NCBI GenBank assembly: GCA_045629585.1
Contig: JAZQRM010000041.1
Coordinates: 1 to 45,543, forward strand
Direction: 5' to 3'
Origin: Taishania sp045629585
GTDB lineage: Bacteria; Bacteroidota; Bacteroidia; Flavobacteriales_D; Crocinitomicaceae
Length of the DNA stretch: 45,543 nt
Numbering within the stretch: the first letter of the stretch is position 1; each line of letters starts with the position of its first letter. A program made the position numbers and the translations under genes. Under the pieces are notes generated by a model. It saw nothing but the letters and a program-made list of their open reading frames with translations, did not search any database and was not told where the DNA came from. Of this stretch, positions 23,880 through 31,758 are shown piece by piece.

Positions 23880-25808
23880 TTAATAAAGCGGCTCAGTTAC
23901 TCCATATAAGATATTATTACCATTTCGTACGGTTATCTTCACATCGTCTAAATACAAGTGTTGCTGGGCGCGATTCCATAAAAACAGAGTTAATTGACTT
24001 CCTTTAGGGAAATTAATATCTGCAAGTTTTAAGGTCGCGACAAATACATTCCACTCCGCACTATTTTGAGATTTAGACAACTGCTTCTTTAAGTCGTTTC
24101 CTGTCCAATAATAAACTGAATCTTGATACGATATTTGGACAATAATAACAGCATCAATTGTGTCAATACCAATGTTTTTAGCTCGTAATTGAATGTCAAT
24201 AAAATCATTTTCTTGCAATGCCATATCTTCTAAAAGCAAGTCTACTTTTGGCCCCCACTCTTGTATTTTTGGCACTTCACAAACTTTACTATTCGTCTCG
24301 CTATCCCTAATAATATTATCACTAGAAAAATTAGACCAATACTTAGGACTCTCTTCTTCGAAAGTATTCAACTCTACAACTTTCAAAGGTTCTGTTACAT
24401 TGGACTGTTTTTTTGAAAACAAATATGTTGAACCATCGAAATAATCTTCAAACTCAATAAGATAAGGGTAATACAACTTGATAATCGGAATATGAGTCGG
24501 ATTAACTTGTGAAATGGCTCCAAAAAACAAATAATCTGTAGTCTTAACTTGCTCTTCTAAATAATCCTTCAATTCTCCCTCCGTCACAAAATCATCCCAT
24601 CTAAAATTCTGTGACCACTTATTCTGCTTCAAATAATAATTGGTAATTCGCTCGTGAGAAAAGATTAAACCAGCAACATTTTCATACTTTAATTGTGCTG
24701 CATTATTATCTTTTAACAGCTCTAAGTAGATACTCTTATGATAATATTGATAATGCTTTCGTTGTTGGACCAATGTAAAGATATTCACCCCCATCACAAG
24801 TATAACAAGCACCGCATTTTGGATTGGTTTTAAATTTTTCAGATAACCAAATAGCAAGAAAATAATAAAGGTGAAACTAAAAATCAACACAGAAAACTGC
24901 AAAACAGCGAGTCGATAGACGGAATAATAATAACCGATTAAAAATGAAATAATAAACCAAATAAAGAACAAAATGTAAATTTTATAATTTATTTTTTGAA
25001 TATACTTGCTTCGCAATGCCCAAAAGAAAATCCCTACCACAACGCTAATAGAAAGCAGTGAGAAATGAAAAATATAGAAGAGATAATTCCAGATGAAAGA
25101 AGCGTTTGGTTTTCCTAACCATTGTTCAACACCTCCCATTTTTAATTGGTAAAAGAATACTGGTAATGCTGGTATGTATAAAATAAAGGAAAGAATTCCT
25201 AAAATAATATACTTACCAATCCATTTTGGAGGTATAAGAAAAACACCACTAATAGCTACAATAGCAGCAAATAGCAGACTAAAATGGTGGTTGTAGGCAC
25301 ATAGCGTTATTGACAAAGAGAATAATATACCATTTCTCCAAAACTTACGTTCGCCATCTTGCAAAAGTCTCGATAAAAAATAGACCATTAAAAGACACGT
25401 AAACAATCCACTAATATAGGGCCGTGCAATGAGAGAATATGCGATTGAATATTGAATAGTAGCCACAAAAGCCATTGACAACAAAGCGACTGTTTCATTG
25501 AACCATCTTTTACCAATCCAATAGGTTAGCGCCACGGCTAAAACTCCCATCACGACAAAGGGAAATTTCAACGCAGCTTCTGAATGGCCAAAAATCAATC
25601 CCCAATAGTACAGTAACACCTGAATTCCAGCCGGATGACCATCCACCTTAACGCCATATTCAACTAAATCAGAGAAGTTATCAAAACGGAGTCGATGAAG
25701 CGCGCTAAACTCATCATGCGTAAATTTAACTTGACTATAGTTTATTAAACGAAGTACTATTGCAACAAGTAGAATTAACCAAAAAATTATTTTATTCGTG
25801 ATTTTCAT
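23880..25808 (-). CDS. GT39-like membrane glycosyltransferase (ArnT/PMT superfamily)
   Basis: A 642-residue GT-C type enzyme using polyprenyl-phosphate sugars. The first membrane helix is followed by the catalytic-loop acidic pair in FTHDEFSALHRLR (D32, E33). DGHPAGIQVLLYYWG at about 56-70 is the usual second motif. About 10-12 transmembrane helices fill residues 5-340. The C-terminal ~300 residues are soluble, with a beta-sandwich-like end (FIDIQLRAKN, GSQLTLFLWNRAQQHLYLDDVKITV). The acceptor cannot be inferred: lipid A, protein O-glycosylation (known in Bacteroidota) and polysaccharide are all possible. Downstream of tex, 49 bp apart. Confidence 0.78.
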   Translation of the reverse strand: MKITNKIIFWLILLVAIVLRLINYSQVKFTHDEFSALHRLRFDNFSDLVEYGVKVDGHPAGIQVLLYYWGLIFGHSEAALKFPFVVMGVLAVALTYWIGKRWFNETVALLSMAFVATIQYSIAYSLIARPYISGLFTCLLMVYFLSRLLQDGERKFWRNGILFSLSITLCAYNHHFSLLFAAIVAISGVFLIPPKWIGKYIILGILSFILYIPALPVFFYQLKMGGVEQWLGKPNASFIWNYLFYIFHFSLLSISVVVGIFFWALRSKYIQKINYKIYILFFIWFIISFLIGYYYSVYRLAVLQFSVLIFSFTFIIFLLFGYLKNLKPIQNAVLVILVMGVNIFTLVQQRKHYQYYHKSIYLELLKDNNAAQLKYENVAGLIFSHERITNYYLKQNKWSQNFRWDDFVTEGELKDYLEEQVKTTDYLFFGAISQVNPTHIPIIKLYYPYLIEFEDYFDGSTYLFSKKQSNVTEPLKVVELNTFEEESPKYWSNFSSDNIIRDSETNSKVCEVPKIQEWGPKVDLLLEDMALQENDFIDIQLRAKNIGIDTIDAVIIVQISYQDSVYYWTGNDLKKQLSKSQNSAEWNVFVATLKLADINFPKGSQLTLFLWNRAQQHLYLDDVKITVRNGNNILYGVTEPLY

Positions 25809-25815
25809 ATCGTCG

Positions 25816-25852
25816 AAAAGTCAAAGGACCACTCAAAGGTGAGCTTTCCTTT
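25816..25852 (-). terminator. Weak terminator-like hairpin after tex
   Basis: AAAGGA (25823-25828) pairs with TCCTTT (25847-25852), with a small inner CTCA/TGAG pairing, followed on the minus strand by GACTTTTC. It lies 6 bp below the tex stop and just above the GT39-like gene start. Confidence 0.35.
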
Positions 25853-25857
25853 TTGTC

Positions 25858-27984
25858 TTATGCTTTTATTACGTTTTTAATTCTTTTTAAGCCAATTCTT
25901 TTGCGAGTAACATCTATTTCAACCACCTCCACTTTCACGTGATCATGAAGAGATATGTACTGAGCAGGATCTTCCACATAAACATCTGCTAATTGCGATT
26001 TGTGTATTAATCCATTTTCTTTTAAGCCTATATTAACAAAAGCTCCAAATGCTGTGACATTAGTAACTATTCCATTCAATTCCATCCCCACCTTTAAATC
26101 TTCAATTGTGCGAATTGTTTCATCGAACTCCAATACTTTTGCTGCAGCACGAGGATCACGTCCTGGTTTCTTTAACTCTGCAATAATATCTTCAAATGTA
26201 TAACGATCAATTTCTGGAAAATCATCCTTTTCTAATTGTTTCAATGCCTCTTGATTCCCTACCAGCTCTTCTGTTTTCAATTTCAGTTTCTTCGCCATTT
26301 TCTCCACTGCTTTATATGATTCAGGGTGAACGGACGAATTATCTAAAGGATTTTTTCCATCACGAATTCGAAGAAAACCAGCGGCTTGTTCAAAAGCTTT
26401 CGCTCCTAATCTTTTAACCTTTTTCAATTCTTCTCTTGAGGAAAAACCTGCATTTTCGGTTCTATAGCTAACAATATTTTCAGCCAATCCCATTCCAAGA
26501 CCGGAAACATAACTTAACAAATACGGAGATGCTGTATTCAAATCTACACCAACAGCATTTACCGAAGAGATTACTACGTCATCTAGCGCGTCTTTTAACG
26601 CAGTTTGATTCACTTCATGTTGATATTGCCCAACACCAACGGATTTAGGGTCAATTTTTACCAATTCAGCCAATGGATCCATTAATCTTCGTCCAATCGA
26701 AACCGCTCCACGAACCGTTACATCATAATCTGGGAACTCTTTTCTTGCGATTGAACTTGCAGAGTAGATGGATGCGCCATCCTCTCGAACTACGTATACT
26801 TCTACCGGATTTTTAAACCCAGTCTTTTTTATAAGCGCTTCCGTTTCTCGACCTGCAGTCCCATCCCCAATTGCAATTGCTTCAATTTTATACGCTTCGA
26901 CTAATTGCGCAATTTTAGCTTTAGCTGGTCCGGCTTCATTTTGAGGTGCATGCGGAAATATTGTTGTATTAGTAAGGAGCCCTCCATTTTCATCAATACA
27001 GACGACTTTACATCCCGTTCGGAAACCAGGATCAATCGCTAAAATACGCTTCGAACCAAGTGGTGCTGCTAAAAGCAATTGGCGTAGATTGGTTGAAAAT
27101 ATTTTTATCGCTCCTTCATCCGCTTTGTCCTTTTGCGTTTGAATCATCTCATTTTCAATGGAAGGCATCAATAACCGTTTATATGCATCATCGCAAGCTT
27201 CTTCAACGATCGTTGCACAATCATCATTTCCTTTAACCATAAAGCGATGAATCAATTCTAATGCTTCTTCTTTTTCAGGTTGTACTTTTAACTTGATGAA
27301 CCCCTCTCGATTAGCTCTATATAAAGCCAAAAAACGATGCGATGCCATTCGATGTAAAGGTTCAGAAAAATCAAAGTAATCTTTGTACTTAGCTGCTTCT
27401 TCGTCTTTTCCTTTTACCAATTTACTTACAACAGTAGCTTTACGTTGAAACAACGTTCTTAAACGCTCTCTCAATACGATGTTTTCATTCACCCATTCAG
27501 CAATAATATCCTTAGCGCCCTGAATTGCCTGCCCCTCCTCTAAAACATCTCCTTTGACGAACTTACTAGCCATCTGCATTGGATCACCTCCACGTTGCGA
27601 CATGATCATTTTTGCTAAAGGTTCCAACCCTAGTTTACGTGCTTTATCACCCCGTGTTTCTCGTCGTTGTTTATAAGGAAGGTAGATATCTTCCAATTCA
27701 ATCGAATCAAAAGAAAGTTGAATTTTTTGCTTTAATTCATCGGTTAACTTTCCTTGTTCTTCAATTGCTTTCAGAATTGTTTGTTGACGACTGATTAGCT
27801 CCTCATATTTCTTGGACAGATCACGAAGGAGTGCAATTTGCACCTCGTCCAAATCACCTGTACGTTCTTTTCTATATCGTGCAATAAAGGGAATAGTCGC
27901 CCCTTCATCAAAAAGTTGTATTGTATTTTCAATAGAGCGTTGACCTAACGCCGATTGGTTCTTTATAAAAGTTATTTTCTCCAT
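25858..27984 (-). CDS. tex: Tex family RNA-binding transcription accessory protein
   Basis: Tex (RNA-binding, Spt6-related) supports transcription and RNA metabolism. 708 residues: N-terminal helical Tex domain, then a YqgF/RNase H-like domain (RILAIDPGFRTGCKVVCIDENG at about 315-336). Helix-hairpin-helix repeats follow (DLNTASPYLLSYVSGLGMGLAENIVSYR). A C-terminal S1 domain (VGMELNGIVTNVTAFGAFVNIGLKENGLIH) lies at about 630-705. Slightly shorter than proteobacterial Tex (about 770). Divergent from the cytochrome gene across 98 bp. Confidence 0.96.
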   Translation of the reverse strand: MEKITFIKNQSALGQRSIENTIQLFDEGATIPFIARYRKERTGDLDEVQIALLRDLSKKYEELISRQQTILKAIEEQGKLTDELKQKIQLSFDSIELEDIYLPYKQRRETRGDKARKLGLEPLAKMIMSQRGGDPMQMASKFVKGDVLEEGQAIQGAKDIIAEWVNENIVLRERLRTLFQRKATVVSKLVKGKDEEAAKYKDYFDFSEPLHRMASHRFLALYRANREGFIKLKVQPEKEEALELIHRFMVKGNDDCATIVEEACDDAYKRLLMPSIENEMIQTQKDKADEGAIKIFSTNLRQLLLAAPLGSKRILAIDPGFRTGCKVVCIDENGGLLTNTTIFPHAPQNEAGPAKAKIAQLVEAYKIEAIAIGDGTAGRETEALIKKTGFKNPVEVYVVREDGASIYSASSIARKEFPDYDVTVRGAVSIGRRLMDPLAELVKIDPKSVGVGQYQHEVNQTALKDALDDVVISSVNAVGVDLNTASPYLLSYVSGLGMGLAENIVSYRTENAGFSSREELKKVKRLGAKAFEQAAGFLRIRDGKNPLDNSSVHPESYKAVEKMAKKLKLKTEELVGNQEALKQLEKDDFPEIDRYTFEDIIAELKKPGRDPRAAAKVLEFDETIRTIEDLKVGMELNGIVTNVTAFGAFVNIGLKENGLIHKSQLADVYVEDPAQYISLHDHVKVEVVEIDVTRKRIGLKRIKNVIKA

Positions 27985-28025
27985 AATTCTAGATTAAATT
28001 TAACATTTTTCACAGGTACACCGAA

Positions 28026-28033
28026 TAACTTTG
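28026..28033 (+). promoter_or_regulatory. -7 box before the haem c lipoprotein gene
   Basis: TAACTTTG matches TAnnTTTG 49 bp above the ATG at 28083. No TTG lies at the usual spacing. Confidence 0.45.
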
Positions 28034-28082
28034 AAACTTTATTCCCTAAAATCAGTACATTTAGAATATAAAATTAAATGTA

Positions 28083-28391
28083 ATGGTAAGAAACATTTTT
28101 ACGGTTGCCGCAATTGCTTTGGCTTTAGCGTCATGTGGATCAACAACTAAAGTAAAAGAAGTGGCAGAAAATGTCAATGGCCGAGTTCAAGATTTACCCT
28201 CAGGTGAAGCAACTGAAGGACTTGCACTTTATGGTTCATATTGTGGGCGCTGTCATAAATTATTTGAAATCAGTGAGTTTTCAGAAGCGCGTTGGGCAGA
28301 AGTTTTACCCCCAATGATTAAGAAAGCAAAATTAGATGAGGAGCAAGGTAAAAAAGTAACTGCTTACGTGAACTGGAAACTAAAAAAATAA
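28083..28391 (+). CDS. Small monohaem cytochrome c-like lipoprotein
   Basis: A 102-residue exported protein. The signal peptide ends in the lipobox ALASC (Cys18 lipidated). Haem is attached through CGRCH (C54, C57, H58), and Met78 in EVLPPMIKK is the likely distal ligand. This is the short electron-carrier type with a C-terminal helix (EEQGKKVTAYVNWKL). It would sit on a periplasmic or outer membrane face. The stop and the next ATG overlap as TAATG, coupling it to the CoA-transferase-family gene, an unexpected partner. Confidence 0.85.
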   Translation: MVRNIFTVAAIALALASCGSTTKVKEVAENVNGRVQDLPSGEATEGLALYGSYCGRCHKLFEISEFSEARWAEVLPPMIKKAKLDEEQGKKVTAYVNWKLKK

Positions 28392-29440
28392 TGTTTTCTG
28401 AACTTAAAGTAATTGATATATCCACGGTTCTCGCAGGTCCATCTGTGGGAACTTTCTTTTCCGAGTTAGGAGCAACTGTTATAAAGATAGAATCTCCTTT
28501 TCATGGAGATGTAACACGAAGTTGGAAACTGTCAAGTGAAGATCCTAGTAGCAAAATCTCTGCATACTTCTCCTCTGTTAATTACAAAAAAAGATATATT
28601 AAGCTTGATTTTTCGCTTGAGGAAGACCACAACGTTCTTCTGAACTTAGTGAAAGATGCAGATATTCTATTATCCAATTTCAAGTATGGTGATGCTGAAA
28701 AATTCAAATTAACAGATGCCGTTTTAACATCGCTTAATCCACGCTTAATCCATGGTAAAATATCAGGTTTTGGTCAAAATAGCGACCGAGTAGCCTACGA
28801 TTTAATTCTTCAAGCAGAAACGGGTTTTATGTCCATGAATGGATCAGAAACAAGTGATCCTACAAAAATGCCAGTCGCACTCATTGATATTCTCGCTGCT
28901 CACCATTTAAAAGAAGGAATACTAGTTGCTTTATTGGAACGAACTAGAACAGGAAAGGGTAAAAACGTGTCAATTTCATTGTATGAAGCTGCTATTGCTA
29001 GCCTTGTAAACCAAGCTACAAACTATTTAATGGGAGGACAAATTGCCAAAAGACAAGGTAGCTTACATCCCAACATTGCTCCGTATGGAGAAATATTCAA
29101 AACCAAAGACAATCAATTAATAACATTTGCCATTGGTAGTGATACTCATTTTGTGAAGCTTTGTAACTATCTAAATCTTTCCGACTTCACCAAAGATGCA
29201 CGCTTTAATATGAATGTGAATCGAGTTAAGAATCGAAAACAACTTTATACTTTATTACAGAACGAAATCAAAGAAAAAAACTGCAAAGATATTCTCGATT
29301 ACATGCTAAATAATCATGTACCAGCAGGAAAAATAAAAACAATAGATGAAGTATTAGAAGATCCAAACTGCCAACATTTAATTCTAACGGAAACCATTGA
29401 AGGTGTTGAAACGAAGAGAATAGCTAGTGTTCTTTTCTAA
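28391..29440 (+). CDS. CaiB/BaiF family CoA-transferase
   Basis: Class III CoA-transferases move CoA between carboxylic acids; the family also includes racemases. 349 residues, shorter than the usual 380-430. The N-terminus VIDISTVLAGPSVGTFFSELGATVIKIE, the motif NYKKRYIKLDF and SGFGQ are typical. The catalytic Asp is D166 in VALIDILAAHH. The lost length lies in the C-terminal part, which has no long insert. The translationally coupled cytochrome gene does not identify the substrate. Confidence 0.88.
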   Translation: MFSELKVIDISTVLAGPSVGTFFSELGATVIKIESPFHGDVTRSWKLSSEDPSSKISAYFSSVNYKKRYIKLDFSLEEDHNVLLNLVKDADILLSNFKYGDAEKFKLTDAVLTSLNPRLIHGKISGFGQNSDRVAYDLILQAETGFMSMNGSETSDPTKMPVALIDILAAHHLKEGILVALLERTRTGKGKNVSISLYEAAIASLVNQATNYLMGGQIAKRQGSLHPNIAPYGEIFKTKDNQLITFAIGSDTHFVKLCNYLNLSDFTKDARFNMNVNRVKNRKQLYTLLQNEIKEKNCKDILDYMLNNHVPAGKIKTIDEVLEDPNCQHLILTETIEGVETKRIASVLF

Positions 29441-29470
29441 CAAAAAAAATCCCCAACCAAAGTTGAGGAT
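29441..29470 (-). terminator. Minus-strand terminator after the 198-residue membrane protein gene
   Basis: On the minus strand ATCCTCAAC / GTTGGGGAT pair over 9 bp with one U-G wobble and a 4-nt loop, followed by TTTTTTTTG. On the plus strand the same position is a C-A mismatch with no T-tract, so it is oriented. Confidence 0.8.
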
Positions 29471-29480
29471 CAATACTAGC

Positions 29481-30077
29481 TTATTTTGTTTCTTGTGAAT
29501 TTCTCTTTTCTTTACGATTATTTTCTTTAATCATTCTGTCCATTTCTGAAGTCATGAATTGAAATAATCTACGCGTATCTTTTTCATTTAGTTTTTCACC
29601 AAACCGAATATTTTTCTTGTAGTAAACAAATTGTAAACGTTGACCTCCTCCTACCCAAGGTGACGCTTCCCATGAGGACTGTATAGATCTTTCTTTTGGC
29701 ACTTCCCATCCGAAATCTGAAATATTTTCAAAAAAATAAGTGTTAGCCTTACCGTAACCACGGATTGAATTTTTTATAGTTAATCCTAAAGAATCAATTT
29801 TAATATATTCATTTCCCCACATGGTCCACAAAAATTGTTTTGTAACTCGATAGGCATAGTACCCCCAAAAAACCATAAAAATAACAATGATTAATTGTTC
29901 TTGTCTTGACAATTCAAAGTGAAAGAATGACCAAATCATTACAAAACCAATCATCCACCACATAGCAACCCAAGCACCAATCAACGCAGTAATAAAGGCT
30001 TTTTTTTCAGGAAAAATAACCAGTGTAGATTTACCCTTCCCTTCATTTAACGTTATTCGTTCTCCTATACTTCTCAT
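29481..30077 (-). CDS. Hypothetical membrane protein, two helices and PH-like domain
   Basis: I do not recognise this 198-residue protein. Two transmembrane helices (about residues 27-50 and 61-77) are followed by a beta-rich, Trp-containing cytoplasmic region (MWGNEYIKIDSLGLTIKNSIRGYGKANTYFFENISDF) of the bacterial PH/YdbT-like style. A charged tail ends KENNRKEKRNSQETK. A perfect TACTTTTG box ends 4 bp above the ATG, so the transcript may be leaderless. Convergent with the CaiB gene, separated by a terminator. Confidence 0.65.
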   Translation of the reverse strand: MRSIGERITLNEGKGKSTLVIFPEKKAFITALIGAWVAMWWMIGFVMIWSFFHFELSRQEQLIIVIFMVFWGYYAYRVTKQFLWTMWGNEYIKIDSLGLTIKNSIRGYGKANTYFFENISDFGWEVPKERSIQSSWEASPWVGGGQRLQFVYYKKNIRFGEKLNEKDTRRLFQFMTSEMDRMIKENNRKEKRNSQETK

Positions 30078-30081
30078 TCTA

Positions 30082-30089
30082 CAAAAGTA
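30082..30089 (-). promoter_or_regulatory. -7 box immediately before the ATG at 30077
   Basis: TACTTTTG with only 4 bp (TAGA) between its last G and the ATG. No TTG at usual spacing. Start of transcription would fall at or near the start codon. Confidence 0.45.
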
Positions 30090-30131
30090 ATTACAATTTT
30101 TTATTAACTCTTTATGCCACGAAAATGGTTA

Positions 30132-31151
30132 CTAATCAATTTCAATGATCGGCTGATTGGGCAAGAATTCAAACTTATCTTTTTCTTTGTCTTCAATCCT
30201 TTGAATCTTTTTTTCTTGCCTCTTCAACTTATTAGCAGCCATTTTTTCAAGGTCAATTTTAAAATTATCTAATTTATAAACAAAACCAGCACTAACTGAG
30301 AAAGTGTGTGGGATAACCGTCTCAGGAGGAGCCGTATCATAAAAATGACTAAAATTTATCTTGATACTAAACGGATCTGTAATGCGAAAAAGCAACGTAT
30401 AATCTCCAGAAACTCGAAAATCAGAGAAATGTGCAATATTAGGTTGAATATAAGTCGAGGAAGTGAACTCAAAATGTTTAAAATTAAGATAGGAAGAAAT
30501 ATATGTACTCCATCGAACGTCATTATTAAATTCTATTGGACGGTCTGAAAAATTAACTTCTTCATACTCGTAAAAAAGGGATGTTCCTCCAAATAAACGG
30601 ACCGCTCTCTTATTAAATCCACCTTCTTTGGATCCTATATCCAAAATTTTAGCCCGAAAACCAGAACCTACAAGCGAACGAATTTTTTGCAACAACAATT
30701 GGTTATATTGCACTTGGGCATATGATTCCCATTTCCACGCTGAGTTCGCAATACGGTATGCATAACGTAAATGCATCATTCCAAAATTAGAATAGGTTGA
30801 ATTTCGGGCTCCCGTGTACTTTAAATCATTTATAAGCAAAATAAGATGCTTATTTTTATCTGGAAGACTGTCATCCGTATGCATATCGTTTTTTTTACCA
30901 CCTCGCTCAATTAAAGCATCTTTATCTCTAAGAAACCGATCGCTTTTACCACTAAATTTATACTGAATAAGCGGTTTAAAATGAAATGTAACTAACAAAT
31001 CCTTTTGTTGCTGAGCAGATAACGTTAAATCTAAGGCACCACTAAAACCATAGGTCCCATCATTGGCTCGTCGATTTTCAATATTAACCACTTGACTAAA
31101 AGTCATCTTATGGATAGTAATTAATAAAAATAGGGATAATAGTCTTTTCAT
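30132..31151 (-). CDS. Outer-membrane DUF481-like beta-barrel protein
   Basis: A 339-residue exported protein with signal peptide MKRLLSLFLLITIHKMTFSQ. Alternating aromatic beta-strands follow, as in small outer-membrane barrels (RYAYRIANSAWKWESYAQVQYNQLLLQKIRSLVGSGFRAKI, about residues 128-168). A Lys/Glu-rich coil near the end (KRQEKKIQRIEDKEKDKFEF) is unusual for a barrel and may be periplasmic. The ATG at 31151 is chosen over a GTG at 31169, which would overlap the TACCTTTG promoter box. Assignment to DUF481 is by pattern and moderately certain. Confidence 0.68.
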   Translation of the reverse strand: MKRLLSLFLLITIHKMTFSQVVNIENRRANDGTYGFSGALDLTLSAQQQKDLLVTFHFKPLIQYKFSGKSDRFLRDKDALIERGGKKNDMHTDDSLPDKNKHLILLINDLKYTGARNSTYSNFGMMHLRYAYRIANSAWKWESYAQVQYNQLLLQKIRSLVGSGFRAKILDIGSKEGGFNKRAVRLFGGTSLFYEYEEVNFSDRPIEFNNDVRWSTYISSYLNFKHFEFTSSTYIQPNIAHFSDFRVSGDYTLLFRITDPFSIKINFSHFYDTAPPETVIPHTFSVSAGFVYKLDNFKIDLEKMAANKLKRQEKKIQRIEDKEKDKFEFLPNQPIIEID

Positions 31152-31168
31152 CTGTTTATATTCACACA

Positions 31169-31176
31169 CAAAGGTA
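31169..31176 (-). promoter_or_regulatory. -7 box before the DUF481-like gene
   Basis: TACCTTTG, 17 bp above the ATG at 31151. A TTG lies 12 bp upstream of it, too close for a standard -33 element. It supports the downstream start codon. Confidence 0.5.
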
Positions 31177-31297
31177 AATAGTCTTCTTCAAGAAATGTGA
31201 AACGAAAGAATATTATTTCATAATTTATTCATCTAATGGACAAAACCCAAAGCTCAACAGGAGTAAAATACTGAAATTAAATATTGACAAGAGTCGT

Positions 31298-31426
31298 TCA
31301 AGTTCTAAATCCTACAACACCCAACAAGAATTGTGATTTTGAAAATACTGCAACAATACCTTCTAGCACCAAAACAAATGCATTCTGATCAGAATCTAAA
31401 GCAAACTCCCACAGCTTTAAAACCAT
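31298..31426 (-). CDS. Possible 42-residue small hydrophobic protein (unsupported by family)
   Basis: ATG at 31426, TGA at 31300-31298. The product is mostly hydrophobic (FVLVLEGIVAVF, FLLGVVGF) with charges near the start (KLWEFALDSDQ), like a one-helix membrane peptide or an amphipathic toxin-type peptide. No promoter box or known family supports it. It is too short for statistics to prove coding, and may be chance or a remnant. Confidence 0.25.
   Translation of the reverse strand: MVLKLWEFALDSDQNAFVLVLEGIVAVFSKSQFLLGVVGFRT
31382..31395. repeat. 14-bp perfect palindrome
   Basis: ATTCTGATCAGAAT reads the same on both strands. It lies in the gene-free stretch, within the possible small ORF. 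It could be an operator half-site pair or a hairpin foot. Confidence 0.4.
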
Positions 31427-31476
31427 CCCCAAGACACTAGGAGATAAAAGGTATAAATTCTTAAATAATAAAACAT

Positions 31477-31507
31477 AAAAAAAGCCTTCTCAAAAAATGA
31501 GAAGGCT
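31477..31507 (-). terminator. Terminator after tRNA-Asp
   Basis: AGCCTTCTCA / TGAGAAGGCT form a perfect 10-bp stem with an A5 loop, followed on the minus strand by TTTTTTATG. It lies about 20 bp below the tRNA 3' end. Confidence 0.85.
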
Positions 31508-31527
31508 CTAACTTTTAACGTTTGTAG

Positions 31528-31601
31528 CGGTCTGGACGGGACTCGAACCCGCGACCCCATGCGTGACAGGCATGTATTCTAACCAACTGAACTACCAAAC
31601 C
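31528..31601 (-). tRNA. tRNA-Asp (GUC anticodon)
   Basis: Acceptor GGTTTGG pairs with CCAGACC (G-C, G-C, T-A, T-G, T-A, G-C, G-C). The anticodon arm CATGC-CTGTCAC-GCATG presents GTC. The T arm holds GGTTCGAGTCC and the discriminator is G. It forms its own unit with promoter and terminator. Confidence 0.97.
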
Positions 31602-31672
31602 AAAATCTTTACTAGCGTTGAAGCATCAGCTTCATTCAAGTTTTGTGTAATGCTTTTCGTTAAAAACGTGTG

Positions 31673-31702
31673 CAAAGTTACGGAACTTTTTTCAATCTAC
31701 AA
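31673..31702 (-). promoter_or_regulatory. Promoter of tRNA-Asp
   Basis: TTG (31702-31700), 19-bp spacer, TAACTTTG (31680-31673) on the minus strand. The leader of about 65 nt includes a small hairpin TGAAGC-ATCA-GCTTCA at 31619-31634, perhaps a processing signal. Confidence 0.72.
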
Positions 31703-31710
31703 GCATTTTT

Positions 31711-31748
31711 TTAAAAAAAATGGGGATAAATTAAATTCATCCCCATTT
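31711..31748 (-). terminator. Terminator after pruA
   Basis: AAATGGGGAT / ATCCCCATTT form a 10-bp stem with an 11-nt loop, 10 bp below the pruA stop. On the minus strand the stem runs into a T-tract (TTTTTTTTAA). Confidence 0.85.
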
Positions 31749-31758
31749 AAATACGCAT

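Larger units (their letters stand above)
31177..31476. other. Gene-free stretch with a short hydrophobic ORF
   Basis: Between the DUF481-like gene and the tRNA-Asp terminator no family is recognised. On the minus strand a 42-codon ORF (31298-31426) reads MVLKLWEFALDSDQNAFVLV and continues hydrophobic to GFRT. The frame stays open upstream of its ATG into the terminator. A 14-bp perfect palindrome (31382-31395) lies inside it. Nothing else is seen. Confidence 0.4.

Noticed and set aside
25816..25852. Strong intergenic RNA element between tex and the GT39-like gene
   Set aside because: Only a 6-bp outer stem with a weak T-tract; kept as a low-confidence terminator, not a riboswitch or ncRNA.
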